DNA of 64,000 nucleotides. Source: Dryocola boscaweniae. Its GTDB lineage: Bacteria > Pseudomonadota > Gammaproteobacteria > Enterobacterales > Enterobacteriaceae. The position numbers were made by a program, and so were the translations under genes. The stretch covers positions 1 through 64,000 of the forward strand of contig NZ_JALHAP010000081.1 of the NCBI RefSeq assembly GCF_025215095.1. Reading direction: 5' to 3'. The notes under the pieces are model-generated. The model was not told the origin of the DNA and did not search any database. It saw only the letters and a list, made by a program, of their open reading frames with translations. Each line of letters opens with the position of its first letter. Within the stretch, counting starts at the first letter, position 1. Positions 55,136 to 64,000 of this stretch are shown here, piece by piece.

Positions 55136-56677
55136 ATGCCTTACTTGCTGGAAATGAAGAACATCACCAAGGCTTTTGGCGTGGTGAAGGCGGTGGACAA
55201 CGTCAGCCTGTCGGTCAATGCCGGCGAGGTGATGTCGCTGTGCGGCGAGAACGGCTCCGGGAAATCGACGCTGATGAAAGTGCTGTGCGGCATCTACCCC
55301 TATGGCAGCTACGAGGGCGAAATCTGGTTTGCGGGTGAACAACTGCAGGCGGGCCACATTCGCGACACCGAACGCAAAGGCATCGCCATCATTCACCAGG
55401 AGCTGGCGCTGGTAAAGCATCTCACCATCCTTGAGAATATTTTCCTCGGTGCCGAGATATCGCGCCACGGCATGCTGGATTACGACAGCATGACGCTTCG
55501 CTGTCAGAAGCTGCTGGCGCAGGTGAACCTGAATATTTCCCCGGACACCCGCGTGGGCGATTTGGGGCTTGGTCAGCAGCAACTGGTTGAGATAGCTAAA
55601 GCGCTCAACAAGCAGGTACGGCTGCTGATTCTGGATGAGCCCACGGCTTCGCTAACGGAGCGCGAAACGGAGGTCTTATTAACGATTATTCGCGATCTGC
55701 AGGCTCATGGTATCGCCTGCATCTACATTTCTCACAAGCTCAACGAAGTAAAAGCCATCTCTGATTCTATCTGCGTTATCCGTGACGGGCAGCCTATCGG
55801 CACGCGCAATGCCGAACAGATGAGCGAAGACGATATCATCACCATGATGGTTGGTCGTGAGCTTACGGCGCTTTATCCGAGCGAGCCGCATCAAACGGGC
55901 GAGGAGATTCTGCGTGTGGAGCACCTTACCGCCTGGCATCCGGTCAACCGGCATATCAAACGCGTAAACGACATTTCGTTTTCACTGCGCAAAGGAGAGA
56001 TTCTCGGCATTGCCGGGTTGGTGGGAGCCGGACGCACCGAAGCCGTTCAGTGCCTGTTTGGCGTCTGGCCGGGCAAATCGGAAGGCGAGATTTTTATCGA
56101 CAACAAACCGGTAAAAATCACCCGCTGCCAGCAGGCGATTGCCCACGGTATTGCCATGGTGCCGGAAGACCGTAAAAGAGACGGTATTGTGCCGGTAATG
56201 GCGGTGGGGCAGAACATCACGCTGGCGTCTCTTGGCCAGTTCACTGGCGCGTTAAGCAGCCTGGACGATGCCGCTGAACAAAACTGCATTTTACAGTCTA
56301 TTCAACGCCTGAAAGTCAAAACGTCGTCGCCGGGGCTGGCAATCGGCCGCCTGAGCGGGGGCAATCAGCAAAAGGCGATTCTCGCCCGCTGCCTGCTGCT
56401 TAACCCGCGCATTCTTATTCTCGATGAGCCAACTCGGGGCATAGATATCGGCGCCAAATATGAAATCTACAAGCTCATTAATCAACTGGTACAGCAAGGG
56501 ATTGCCGTGATTGTGATCTCCTCTGAATTGCCTGAAGTGCTGGGTCTGAGCGACCGGGTGCTGGTCATGCACGAGGGGCGTATCAAAGCCAACCTGATTA
56601 ACCACAACCTGACCCAGGAGCAGGTCATGGAAGCCGCACTGAGGAGTGACCATCATGTCGAAAAGCAACCCGTCTGA
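55136..56677 (+). CDS. xylG: D-xylose ABC importer ATPase
   Basis: A 513-residue protein with two ABC domains. Walker [10 protein letters not shown] is at 38-46, [15 protein letters not shown] and [11 protein letters not shown] belong to the first domain, and [32 protein letters not shown] to the second. The second Walker A is degenerate (GLVGAGRTE), as usual in this family. Same length as E. coli XylG. ATG follows GGGGGAGAGG; the stop overlaps xylH by 23 bases. Confidence 0.97.
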   Translation: MPYLLEMKNITKAFGVVKAVDNVSLSVNAGEVMSLCGENGSGKSTLMKVLCGIYPYGSYEGEIWFAGEQLQAGHIRDTERKGIAIIHQELALVKHLTILENIFLGAEISRHGMLDYDSMTLRCQKLLAQVNLNISPDTRVGDLGLGQQQLVEIAKALNKQVRLLILDEPTASLTERETEVLLTIIRDLQAHGIACIYISHKLNEVKAISDSICVIRDGQPIGTRNAEQMSEDDIITMMVGRELTALYPSEPHQTGEEILRVEHLTAWHPVNRHIKRVNDISFSLRKGEILGIAGLVGAGRTEAVQCLFGVWPGKSEGEIFIDNKPVKITRCQQAIAHGIAMVPEDRKRDGIVPVMAVGQNITLASLGQFTGALSSLDDAAEQNCILQSIQRLKVKTSSPGLAIGRLSGGNQQKAILARCLLLNPRILILDEPTRGIDIGAKYEIYKLINQLVQQGIAVIVISSELPEVLGLSDRVLVMHEGRIKANLINHNLTQEQVMEAALRSDHHVEKQPV

Positions 56678-57836
56678 AATCAAGCTTGCCGCGCCACTTG
56701 CTTCGCCCTTCGGCGGCCTGAAGGCGCTTAATCTGCAAGTGTTTGTCATGATTGCCGCCATTGTCGTCATCATGCTGTTTTTTACCTGGATGACGGACGG
56801 CGCGTATCTGAGCGCGCGAAATGTTTCAAACCTTCTGCGCCAGACGGCCATCACCGGGATTCTGGCTGTAGGCATGGTGTTTGTGATTATCTCTGCGGAA
56901 ATTGATCTTTCCGTTGGCTCTATGATGGGTCTGCTGGGCGGTGTGGCGGCGATTTTCGACGTCTGGCTGGGCTGGCCGCTGCCGCTGACCATCGTCGTTA
57001 CGCTTGCGCTCGGCCTGGTGCTGGGAGCCTGGAATGGCTGGTGGGTGGCGTATCGCAAAGTGCCGTCGTTTATCGTTACGCTGGCGGGTATGCTCGCCTT
57101 TCGCGGCGTGCTGATTGGCATCACCAACGGGACAACCGTTTCACCAACAAGCGCTGCGATGTCGCAAATCGGGCAAAGCTACCTGCCGGATGGTATTGGC
57201 TTTGGCGTCGGGGTCCTGGCTCTGATGGCGTTTGTGGCCTGGCAATGGCGGCTTCGCGTGCGTCGGCAGGCGCTTGGGTTGGCCACACCCGCTTCAACGG
57301 GCGTTGTTGGGCGACAGGCGGTAACTGCGGTCATCGTGCTGGGAGCAATCTGGCTGCTGAATGATTATCGCGGCGTTCCCACGCCGGTGCTGATTCTGAC
57401 GCTGCTGTTGCTCGCCGGCATGTTTATGGCGACCCGTACCGCGTTTGGTCGCCGCATTTATGCCATTGGCGGCAATATCGAAGCGGCGCGCCTTTCGGGC
57501 ATTAACGTGGAGCGCACCAAGCTTGCCGTATTTGCCATTAACGGGCTGATGGTAGCGATTGCCGGGTTGATTCTGAGTTCGCGCCTGGGGGCCGGTTCTC
57601 CTTCTGCGGGGAATATTGCCGAGCTGGATGCTATCGCCGCGTGCGTGATTGGCGGCACCAGCCTTGCAGGCGGAGTCGGCAGCGTGGCCGGCGCGGTGAT
57701 GGGCGCCTTTATTATGGCTTCGCTCGATAACGGGATGAGCATGATGGATGTCCCGACGTTCTGGCAGTACATCGTTAAAGGCGCCATTTTGCTGCTGGCG
57801 GTGTGGATGGACTCGGCAACAAAACGTCGGGCGTGA
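56655..57836 (+). CDS. xylH: D-xylose ABC importer permease
   Basis: A 393-residue inner-membrane permease with about ten helices. It has the family signature [33 protein letters not shown], and the C-terminal [42 protein letters not shown] 56655 ([11 protein letters not shown]) equals the E. coli start; GAGGAGTGACC lies before it inside xylG. Confidence 0.97.
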   Translation: MSKSNPSEIKLAAPLASPFGGLKALNLQVFVMIAAIVVIMLFFTWMTDGAYLSARNVSNLLRQTAITGILAVGMVFVIISAEIDLSVGSMMGLLGGVAAIFDVWLGWPLPLTIVVTLALGLVLGAWNGWWVAYRKVPSFIVTLAGMLAFRGVLIGITNGTTVSPTSAAMSQIGQSYLPDGIGFGVGVLALMAFVAWQWRLRVRRQALGLATPASTGVVGRQAVTAVIVLGAIWLLNDYRGVPTPVLILTLLLLAGMFMATRTAFGRRIYAIGGNIEAARLSGINVERTKLAVFAINGLMVAIAGLILSSRLGAGSPSAGNIAELDAIAACVIGGTSLAGGVGSVAGAVMGAFIMASLDNGMSMMDVPTFWQYIVKGAILLLAVWMDSATKRRA

Positions 57837-57857
57837 GAATGTGCAAGCGATCACAAT

Positions 57858-57880
57858 GCCGGGGCAAGGTTCCCCGGCTT
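57858..57880 (+). terminator. Weak terminator between xylH and xylR
   Basis: GCCGGGG-7-base loop-CCCCGGC hairpin followed by only a short T run (CTTTGCC). It would partly separate xylFGH from xylR, which in E. coli also has its own promoter. Confidence 0.65.
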
Positions 57881-57929
57881 TGCCGTTGCTATGGTATTCA
57901 GATACCGGGTAATTTCAGGAACTTTTAGC

Positions 57930-59108
57930 ATGTTTGAGAAACGTCATCGCATTACGTTGTTATTCAATGCCAATAAAGCTTACGACCGTCAGGTCGTTGA
58001 AGGCGTTGGCGAATATTTGCAGGCGTCTCAATCAGAATGGGACATTTTTATCGAAGAAGATTTTCGCGCCCGTATCGATAACATCAAGGAGTGGCTGGGG
58101 GACGGGGTGATTGCGGATTTTGACGATACGGAAATCGAAAGGTTACTTAAAGGGGCCGATGTGCCGATTGTTGGCGTGGGCGGCTCGTATCACAGGCCCG
58201 AGCATTATCCGCCGGTGCACTATATCGCAACGGATAATCACGCTCTTGTGCAGAGCGCGTTTTTACATTTGAAAGAAAAGGGCGTGCAGCGTTTTGCTTT
58301 TTACGGCCTGCCGGGTTCAAGCAATAAGCGCTGGGCGGTGGAGCGCGAGCATGCCTTCCGTGAGCTGGTTGCTGAGGAAAAATACCGCGGCGTGGTGTAT
58401 CAGGGGATCGAGACCGCGCCGGAAAACTGGCAGCACGCGCAAAACCGGCTGGCGGATTGGGTGCAAACGTTGCCGCCGCAGACGGGCATTATTGCGGTTA
58501 CCGATGCCAGAGCGCGCCATTTGCTGCAGGTTTGCGAGCACTTGCATATTCCGGTGCCGGAAAAGCTTTGCGTGATTGGTATCGATAACGAAGAGCTGAC
58601 GCGCTATCTGTCCCGCGTTGCGCTGTCATCCGTGGCGCAGGGCACACGGCAAATGGGATACCAGGCGGCCAAGCTGCTGCACCGCCTGCTGGATAACGAA
58701 GCGTTACCGCTACAACGGGTTCTGGTGCCGCCGGTGCGCGTGGTGGAAAGGCGCTCAACGGATTACCGCTCTTTGCACGATCCGGCGGTCATTCAGGCGA
58801 TGCATTACATCCGCAATCACGCCTGCAAGGGCATTAAGGTAGAGCAGGTGCTGGATGCGGTAGGTATTTCACGTTCCAATCTTGAAAAGCGATTTAAAGA
58901 AGAAGTGGGTGAAACTATTCATGCGGTTATCCATGCGGAAAAGCTGGAGAAAGCGCGCAGCCTGCTGATTTCTACATCCTTGTCGATAAATGAAATTTCG
59001 CAAATGTGCGGTTATCCTTCGCTGCAGTATTTCTATTCGGTATTTAAAAAAGAGTACGATGCAACGCCAAAAGAGCATCGGGAACGTCACAGCGAGATCC
59101 TGGTTTAA
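57930..59108 (+). CDS. xylR: AraC-type xylose activator XylR
   Basis: A 392-residue activator of xylAB and xylFGH. The N-terminal periplasmic-binding-like domain (1 to about 275) binds D-xylose, and the C-terminal AraC domain carries two HTHs (KVEQVLDAVGISRSNLEKRFKEEVGETIHAVI and SINEISQMCGYPSLQYFYSVFKKEYDATP). ATG 57930 (MFEKRHRITLLF) gives the E. coli length; the upstream frame has no family match. Confidence 0.97.
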   Translation: MFEKRHRITLLFNANKAYDRQVVEGVGEYLQASQSEWDIFIEEDFRARIDNIKEWLGDGVIADFDDTEIERLLKGADVPIVGVGGSYHRPEHYPPVHYIATDNHALVQSAFLHLKEKGVQRFAFYGLPGSSNKRWAVEREHAFRELVAEEKYRGVVYQGIETAPENWQHAQNRLADWVQTLPPQTGIIAVTDARARHLLQVCEHLHIPVPEKLCVIGIDNEELTRYLSRVALSSVAQGTRQMGYQAAKLLHRLLDNEALPLQRVLVPPVRVVERRSTDYRSLHDPAVIQAMHYIRNHACKGIKVEQVLDAVGISRSNLEKRFKEEVGETIHAVIHAEKLEKARSLLISTSLSINEISQMCGYPSLQYFYSVFKKEYDATPKEHRERHSEILV

Positions 59109-59117
59109 TTAAAAAAA

Positions 59118-59138
59118 ACGCCTTCAGATTGAAGGCGT
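59118..59138. terminator. Bidirectional terminator between xylR and bax
   Basis: ACGCCTTCA-GAT-TGAAGGCGT, a perfect 9-bp stem, with an A run before it and a T run (GTTTTTTTA) after it. Confidence 0.88.
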
Positions 59139-59189
59139 GTAATGTTTTTTTATTAACTTTGTTTTAACACTTCTTTTTTAATTACTTGT

Positions 59190-60038
59190 TCAGTTAGCAG
59201 CCATTAAACGTTGGTTGCTTTGGTACATCGCAAACAGATAATTGTTATAGCTATTACCTCTTGTCGAATACCCTTTCAGCTTGTGAATCATATTGCTGGC
59301 CGTCACTTCCTGATCGGCTTTACGCAATTGCGCGCGCGATTTACGGAAAGATTTATAGGCCGGATGCGTGTTCAGGTTAACCACGTAGGCGTTAACGCCT
59401 TCTTTTACCGAATCGAAATGCTGATAACCTTTTACCTTACCGGAGCCGTTATTGCAGTGACGTTTGCTGCATTTCATGCCAAAAAGGTTGTTATTGCTGC
59501 GGGCAAGCTTAGATGTGCCCCAGCCGCTTTCAGCCGCCGCCATCGTTGCCACCATGTTGGTTGGGATGATGTCGACTTTTTCCATAAGCTGGTTCCACGG
59601 TACACGGTTAGTGTTGCCGTTCCAGGCGATTTTATAGCGCTGAGTAATGCTTTTCAGACGCGTGCGCTCAGACGGCGACCAGCGCTTTTCGTACTGCTTG
59701 GAAACAAGCCAGTTGCGATCGGCGGTGATAGCAGCATTTTGACTGGTAATATATGGCATGACCGTCCGGAGAAACGCTTTTTTCCTTGGTGTTCCGGAAG
59801 GGTATTTTCGCAAATCAGGGAGAGATGCCAGTTCACTATTGCGAGAATACTCTTTTTTACTACTTGCCAGTTTCTTACTTGGTGTCTTAGTACTGTGTAT
59901 CTTTGTGCTTTTTGCCTTAACGGTATGGGCTTTATGCGATTTTGGCTCATGTTTACTTGCTATTACCCCAGTTGAAAAACTGAAGGTCAGTAACATAAGT
60001 ATCGCAGCCCCAAATCGTCGGATTGGGGTTGATATCAT
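59190..60038 (-). CDS. bax: Bax family peptidoglycan hydrolase-like protein
   Basis: A 282-residue protein with an N-terminal signal peptide (1-27, GVIA/S), a Lys/Ser/Thr-rich linker (about 28-70) and a C-terminal glucosaminidase (FlgJ-like) domain with AAAESGWGTSKLARSNNNLFGMKCSKRHCNNGSGKV (about 160-200) holding the catalytic Glu. Length is close to E. coli Bax (274). E. coli bax lies between xylR and malS, as here. The biological role is not established. Confidence 0.93.
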   Translation of the reverse strand: MISTPIRRFGAAILMLLTFSFSTGVIASKHEPKSHKAHTVKAKSTKIHSTKTPSKKLASSKKEYSRNSELASLPDLRKYPSGTPRKKAFLRTVMPYITSQNAAITADRNWLVSKQYEKRWSPSERTRLKSITQRYKIAWNGNTNRVPWNQLMEKVDIIPTNMVATMAAAESGWGTSKLARSNNNLFGMKCSKRHCNNGSGKVKGYQHFDSVKEGVNAYVVNLNTHPAYKSFRKSRAQLRKADQEVTASNMIHKLKGYSTRGNSYNNYLFAMYQSNQRLMAAN

Positions 60039-60205
60039 TAGATCTCCTGGGCGGATCGATGCGTCTCGTGTGCCTTAATTGTCAAAGGAATCGAATAAAC
60101 TAAACGCGAATAGTACCAAAAATAACTTTCCAGGGCACCAAAAGAAATAATCCGATTCTGAATAGATGTCACGTACGATTTCCTTATGACAGCGGAAACT
60201 ATCGT

Positions 60206-60229
60206 AATATGCGAGAGTTATCGCATATT
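60206..60229. promoter_or_regulatory. Perfect inverted repeat upstream of bax
   Basis: AATATGCGA-GAGTTA-TCGCATATT, 9-bp perfect arms, in the 314-bp gap between the divergent bax and malS genes. Symmetry and A/T flanks suggest an operator; no matching regulator is evident. Nothing else is visible in the gap apart from the malS leader. Confidence 0.35.
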
Positions 60230-60352
60230 TTAGCGAATTGATACCTGGATCACTCACCCTCCTTTCTCCTCCCTCTCAACTTGCTTTTCAGGAGGAATAA
60301 CACCCGTAAAAACAATGCCACACTGGTTAAAAGATACCCATGGGTAAAAAAA

Positions 60353-62371
60353 ATGAAAAAAATTCCTCTGCTGCTTTTATTGTTCCCGGGCCTGGCGCTG
60401 GCAAACTGGGCAGCGCCGGGTTTAAACACCTTTAAAGAACAAAGCCCTGGCCTGTTTATGAGCGAGTCAAAGCTTGCAAAAGGCGTTCTGCCGCTAAGTT
60501 TTAAGCAGGAGCAGACCTGCTGGCAGCCCGCCGAAACCATCAGGCTGAACCAAATGCTCTCGCTCAAACCTTGTGAAGGGGAAGCGCCGCAGTGGAAGCT
60601 GTTCCGCGAGGGAGATTACCAGGTACAAATCGATACGCGCAGCGGCACGCCAACGTTAATGCTGAGCGTAAAGAGTACCGCGACAGCGGCGCCCGTTGAT
60701 GTGACTCGTCAGTGTCCAAAATGGGATGGAAAACCACTGACCATTAACGTGAGCAAAACTTTCCCGGAAGGGAGCGAAGTCCGTGATTTTTACAGCGGGC
60801 AAACGGCTAGCGTTAAACAGGGACAGGTAACCATGATGCCTGCGGCAAACAGCAATGGCCTGCTGCTGCTCGAAAGCGCATCCACAGAAAAAAACGCGCC
60901 GTTTGACTGGCATAATGCGACGGTTTATTTCGTGCTCACCGACCGTTTTGAGAACGGCAATCCAGCCAACGATAACAGCTACGGTCGCCATAAAGATGGT
61001 ATGGAAGACATTGCCACCTTCCACGGCGGCGATCTGGCGGGCTTAACCAGCAAACTCGATTATCTGCAAAATCTCGGCGTTAATGCGCTGTGGATAAGCT
61101 CTCCGCTGGAACAAATTCACGGCTGGGTAGGCGGCGGCACAAAAGGGGACTTCCCGCATTACGCCTATCACGGCTATTACACCATGGACTGGACGAAGCT
61201 CGATGCCAACATGGGCACCGAGGACGATCTGCGCAAGCTGGTGGATGAAGCTCATAAGCGCGGCATCCGTATTCTGTTTGATATCGTCATGAACCACACC
61301 GGCTATGCAACGCTTGCGGATATGCAGGAATACCAGTTTGGCGCGCTGTATCTGAAAGGTGACGAGTTGACAAAAACGCTCGGCAAAAAATGGACCGACT
61401 GGAAACCCGGCCCCGGTCAGAGCTGGCACACCTTTAATGACTACATCAACTTCAGCGACAAAACGGCCTGGCAAAACTGGTGGGGTAAAAACTGGATCCG
61501 CACGGATATCGGCGATTACGACAATCCAGGCTTTGACGATATCACCATGTCTCTCGCCTTCCTGCCGGATTTAAAAACGGAATCTAAGCAGGCCGCGGGT
61601 CTGCCGGTGTTCTATCGCCACAAGCCGGACACGAATGCCAAAGAAATCGCCGGTTATACGGTGCGCGATTACATGACTCACTGGCTTAGCCAGTGGGTGC
61701 GCGATTACGGCATCGACGGCTTCCGTGTCGATACCGCAAAACACGTTGAAAAAGATGCCTGGAAGCAGCTAAAAGCACAGTCGGTAGAAGCGCTGGCCGC
61801 CTGGAAAAAAGCTAACCCGGATAAAAAACTGGACGATGGTCCGTTCTGGATGACGGGCGAGTCCTGGGGCCACGGCGTGATGAAAAGCGATTATTACAAC
61901 AGCGGTTTTGACGCGATGATCAATTTTGATTATCAGGAGCAGGCCGCGAAAGCTACCGGCTGCCTGTCGAACATGGATATCACCTGGCAGCAAATGGCGG
62001 AAAAATTGCAGAGCTTCAATGTGCTTAGCTACCTTTCTTCCCACGATACCCGCTTGTTCCGCGACGGCGGGCAACGCGCTGCGGAATTGTTGTTGCTGGC
62101 GCCCGGAGCGGTGCAGATTTTCTACGGCGATGAAACAGAGCGCCCGTTTGGCCCGACAGGTTCCGATCCGCTCCAGGGCACGCGCTCCGATATGAACTGG
62201 GGTAAAAATGCCGCCACGCTCGCGCACTGGGAAAAAATCAGCCAGTTCCGGGCTCGCCATCCGGCAATTGGCGCGGGCACACAAAATACGCTGAGTATGC
62301 AAGAGGGTTATGGCTTTAGCCGCCAGAGCGGCGATGACAAAGTGATGGTGGTGTGGGCGGGGAATCCATGA
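60353..62371 (+). CDS. malS: Periplasmic alpha-amylase
   Basis: A 672-residue periplasmic GH13 alpha-amylase with signal peptide (1-19, LALA/N), cleaving maltodextrins to oligosaccharides. Catalytic core: VTFxxDRFENG-type ATVYFVLTDRFENGNPAND, DIVMNHTGYAT, GFRVDTAKHVE with the nucleophile Asp, and WMTGESWGHG with the acid Glu. The C-terminus matches E. coli MalS, ending VVWAGNP. ATG 60353 starts the signal peptide; the longer upstream frame lacks one. Expected MalT/CRP control is not confirmed in the promoter. Confidence 0.96.
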   Translation: MKKIPLLLLLFPGLALANWAAPGLNTFKEQSPGLFMSESKLAKGVLPLSFKQEQTCWQPAETIRLNQMLSLKPCEGEAPQWKLFREGDYQVQIDTRSGTPTLMLSVKSTATAAPVDVTRQCPKWDGKPLTINVSKTFPEGSEVRDFYSGQTASVKQGQVTMMPAANSNGLLLLESASTEKNAPFDWHNATVYFVLTDRFENGNPANDNSYGRHKDGMEDIATFHGGDLAGLTSKLDYLQNLGVNALWISSPLEQIHGWVGGGTKGDFPHYAYHGYYTMDWTKLDANMGTEDDLRKLVDEAHKRGIRILFDIVMNHTGYATLADMQEYQFGALYLKGDELTKTLGKKWTDWKPGPGQSWHTFNDYINFSDKTAWQNWWGKNWIRTDIGDYDNPGFDDITMSLAFLPDLKTESKQAAGLPVFYRHKPDTNAKEIAGYTVRDYMTHWLSQWVRDYGIDGFRVDTAKHVEKDAWKQLKAQSVEALAAWKKANPDKKLDDGPFWMTGESWGHGVMKSDYYNSGFDAMINFDYQEQAAKATGCLSNMDITWQQMAEKLQSFNVLSYLSSHDTRLFRDGGQRAAELLLLAPGAVQIFYGDETERPFGPTGSDPLQGTRSDMNWGKNAATLAHWEKISQFRARHPAIGAGTQNTLSMQEGYGFSRQSGDDKVMVVWAGNP

Positions 62372-62504
62372 TCGGCATTTAATGCTAAGTATTCCGCTCT
62401 GGGCAGCATATTGACAAGGGTAGGCTATCCTTAATGCGTTTGCACCGCGACTTCTGCGGCGCTATGGTTAGCCTCTTTTTGACAGTAAGCGACAGATCTA
62501 CGTT

Positions 62505-63755
62505 ATGACGTTTTCACTTTTCGGCGACAAATTTACCCGCCATGCAGGCATCACGCGCCTGATGGAGGACCTCAACGACGGTTTACGCACGCCGGGCGCT
62601 ATTATGCTCGGCGGCGGTAATCCGGCACAGATCCCTGCGATGAACGATTATTTCCAGGCCCTGCTGGCGGACATGCTGGCAAGCGGGAAAATGACTGACG
62701 CGCTGTGCAATTACGATGGTCCTCAAGGGAAAAGTGAGTTACTCGGCGCGCTTGCTACACTGCTTCGCACCGAATTAGGCTGGGATATTGAACCGCAGAA
62801 TATTGCACTGACAAACGGCAGTCAGAGCGCATTTTTCTACTTGTTTAACCTGTTTGCTGGTCGCCATGCCGATGGCAGCACCAAAAAAGTGCTTTTCCCG
62901 TTGGCGCCTGAATATATCGGCTACGGTGATTCGGGTCTCGAAGAAGACCTGTTTGTCTCGGCGCGTCCGAACATCGAGCTGTTGCCGGAAGGCCAGTTTA
63001 AATATCACGTCGATTTCGAACATTTGCACATCGGTGAAGACACCGGGATGATTTGCGTCTCGCGTCCAACTAACCCGACTGGCAACGTCATCACGGATGA
63101 AGAGTTGATTAAACTTGATGCGCTGGCGCACCAGCACGGCATCCCGCTGGTGATTGATAACGCTTACGGCGTGCCGTTCCCCGGCATCATTTTCAGCGAA
63201 GCGCGCCCACTGTGGAATCCGAACATCGTGCTGTGCATGAGCCTGTCGAAGCTTGGTCTGCCTGGCACCCGCTGCGGCATTATTATCGCTAACGAAAAAA
63301 TCATCTCTGCCATCAGCAATATGAACGGTATTATCAGCCTGGCGCCGGGCGGCATCGGCCCTGCGATGGCAACGGAGATGATCAAACGCAACGATCTGCT
63401 GCGCCTGTCCGAAACCGTCATCAAACCGTTTTATTACCAGCGCGTTCAGGAAACTATCGCGGTTATTCGCCGCTACTTGTCGCCAGAACGCTGCCTGATC
63501 CATAAACCGGAAGGAGCGATTTTCCTCTGGCTGTGGTTTAAAGATTTGCCGATAACGACTGAACTGCTTTATCAGCGCCTGAAAAAGCGCGGCGTGCTGA
63601 TGGTGCCGGGCGATTATTTCTTCCCGGGGCTGGATAAACCGTGGCCGCATACGCATCAGTGCATGCGCATGAACTACGTGCCGGAGCCGGAAAAAATCGA
63701 GGCGGGAGTGAAGATTCTGGCCGAAGAGATTGAACGAGCCTGGACGGAAGCATAG
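62505..63755 (+). CDS. avtA: Valine-pyruvate aminotransferase
   Basis: A 416-residue fold-type I PLP aminotransferase that converts valine and pyruvate to 2-ketoisovalerate and alanine. Landmarks are LGGGNPAQIPAM, SRPTNPTGNVITDEE, VIDNAYGVPFPGIIF and the PLP Lys in CMSLSKLGLPGTRCG. One residue shorter than E. coli AvtA. Monocistronic, after malS as in E. coli. Confidence 0.97.
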   Translation: MTFSLFGDKFTRHAGITRLMEDLNDGLRTPGAIMLGGGNPAQIPAMNDYFQALLADMLASGKMTDALCNYDGPQGKSELLGALATLLRTELGWDIEPQNIALTNGSQSAFFYLFNLFAGRHADGSTKKVLFPLAPEYIGYGDSGLEEDLFVSARPNIELLPEGQFKYHVDFEHLHIGEDTGMICVSRPTNPTGNVITDEELIKLDALAHQHGIPLVIDNAYGVPFPGIIFSEARPLWNPNIVLCMSLSKLGLPGTRCGIIIANEKIISAISNMNGIISLAPGGIGPAMATEMIKRNDLLRLSETVIKPFYYQRVQETIAVIRRYLSPERCLIHKPEGAIFLWLWFKDLPITTELLYQRLKKRGVLMVPGDYFFPGLDKPWPHTHQCMRMNYVPEPEKIEAGVKILAEEIERAWTEA

Positions 63756-63767
63756 TCGAGTCACCAA

Positions 63768-63792
63768 AGCCTTCTCCCGCCGGGGGAAGGCT
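63768..63792 (+). terminator. Hairpin after avtA
   Basis: AGCCTTCTCCCG-C-CGGGGGAAGGCT, a 12-bp stem with one G-T pair. No T run follows, so termination is uncertain. Confidence 0.5.
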
Positions 63793-63850
63793 GACAAACG
63801 AAATTTAGCCGAACGCTGACTGTAACCTTACTCATTTTCAGGTATTCATC

Positions 63851-64000
63851 ATGGCCATTATCCCGAAAAACTATACGCGACTGGAAAGCGGCTACCGCGA
63901 GAAAGCGCTGAAACTCTTCCCGTGGGTCTGCGGGCGCTGTTCCCGCGAGTTCGTCTATTCGAACCTGCGCGAGCTTACCGTCCACCACATGGATCACGAC
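63851..64000 (+). CDS. yajD: HNH endonuclease-like protein YajD, 5' part (cut by window end)
   Basis: The first 50 codons of YajD: MAIIPKNYTRLESGYREKAL, then CGRCSREF with the zinc CxxC and LTVHHMDHD, the start of the HNH motif (H-H...D-H). E. coli YajD has 115 residues, so the rest lies beyond the window. In E. coli yajD is far away (near tsx), so the neighbourhood here differs. Confidence 0.9.
   Translation, partial: MAIIPKNYTRLESGYREKALKLFPWVCGRCSREFVYSNLRELTVHHMDHD

Noticed and set aside
62775..63797. 340-codon minus-strand frame opposite avtA
   Set aside because: Composition-driven antisense frame; avtA has intact PLP motifs and no evidence supports a second gene.

Overview
The window is enterobacterial chromosome (Enterobacteriaceae, gamma-proteobacteria). 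The gene content and protein sequences of fdoGHI/fdhE/fdhD, rhaBAD/rhaSR/rhaT, sodA, cspA, glyQS, wecH, xylAB/xylFGHR, bax, malS and avtA closely match what I know of Escherichia, Klebsiella and Enterobacter. Details such as FdoG Sec196, the cspA cold box and the rhaBAD operator geometry also fit. I cannot fix the genus. Core genes look moderately GC-rich; several accessory stretches (about 2.6-3.4, 3.9-4.4 and 7.9-9.8 kb) are clearly AT-rich.

Left accessory region (1-12 kb). The window opens inside a contact-dependent inhibition (CDI) exoprotein with a VENN motif, an HNH-like toxin tip and an overlapping immunity gene. A SymE-type toxin gene, a truncated SymE copy and a decayed XRE regulator follow. 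Next comes a complete SOS type I toxin-antitoxin locus of the tisB/istR kind: a 29-codon toxin, a LexA box, the antisense RNA with promoter and terminator, and its 21-nt target. A xenobiotic acetyltransferase, a lipoprotein, an unknown gene and a ribbon-helix-helix (RHH) protein precede an AT-rich two-gene unit, a ParA-like ATPase overlapping a SIR2-domain protein. That unit ends just beyond the 3' end of the selenocysteine tRNA gene selC, a classic island integration site, and is my best candidate for an undescribed defence system. A MazEF pair and an ECF sigma factor with a His-rich membrane partner follow.

Formate and sugar region (12-38.5 kb). fdhE-fdoI-fdoH-fdoG (in-frame UGA and SECIS hairpin) and fdhD lie next to selC, which supplies the tRNA needed to read that UGA. 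Then comes an operon for an unidentified carbohydrate: PFK-like kinase, ascorbate-type PTS IIB/IIC/IIA, class II aldolase, a small unknown protein and a P-loop kinase. A scrap resembling a LacI-type DNA-binding domain lies upstream. After cheV there is a large rhamnose locus with two uptake routes (an ABC importer and the RhaT symporter), mutarotase, an alcohol dehydrogenase, rhaBAD and the rhaSR activators. It is peppered with about 30-bp REP-like palindromes.

Right region (38.5-64 kb). sodA-yiiM is followed by cspA-yiaF, an aromatic-acid type MFS transporter, yiaG, a universal stress gene, glyQS, ysaB and wecH. Next are a GlxA-type regulator coupled to a cysteine hydrolase (where E. coli has yiaAB), the xylose locus xylBA/xylFGHR, bax, malS, avtA and the start of yajD. 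Several neighbours (selC-fdhE, yiiM-cspA, avtA-yajD) are far apart in E. coli K-12. No CRISPR array, rRNA gene, transposase or integrase was seen.
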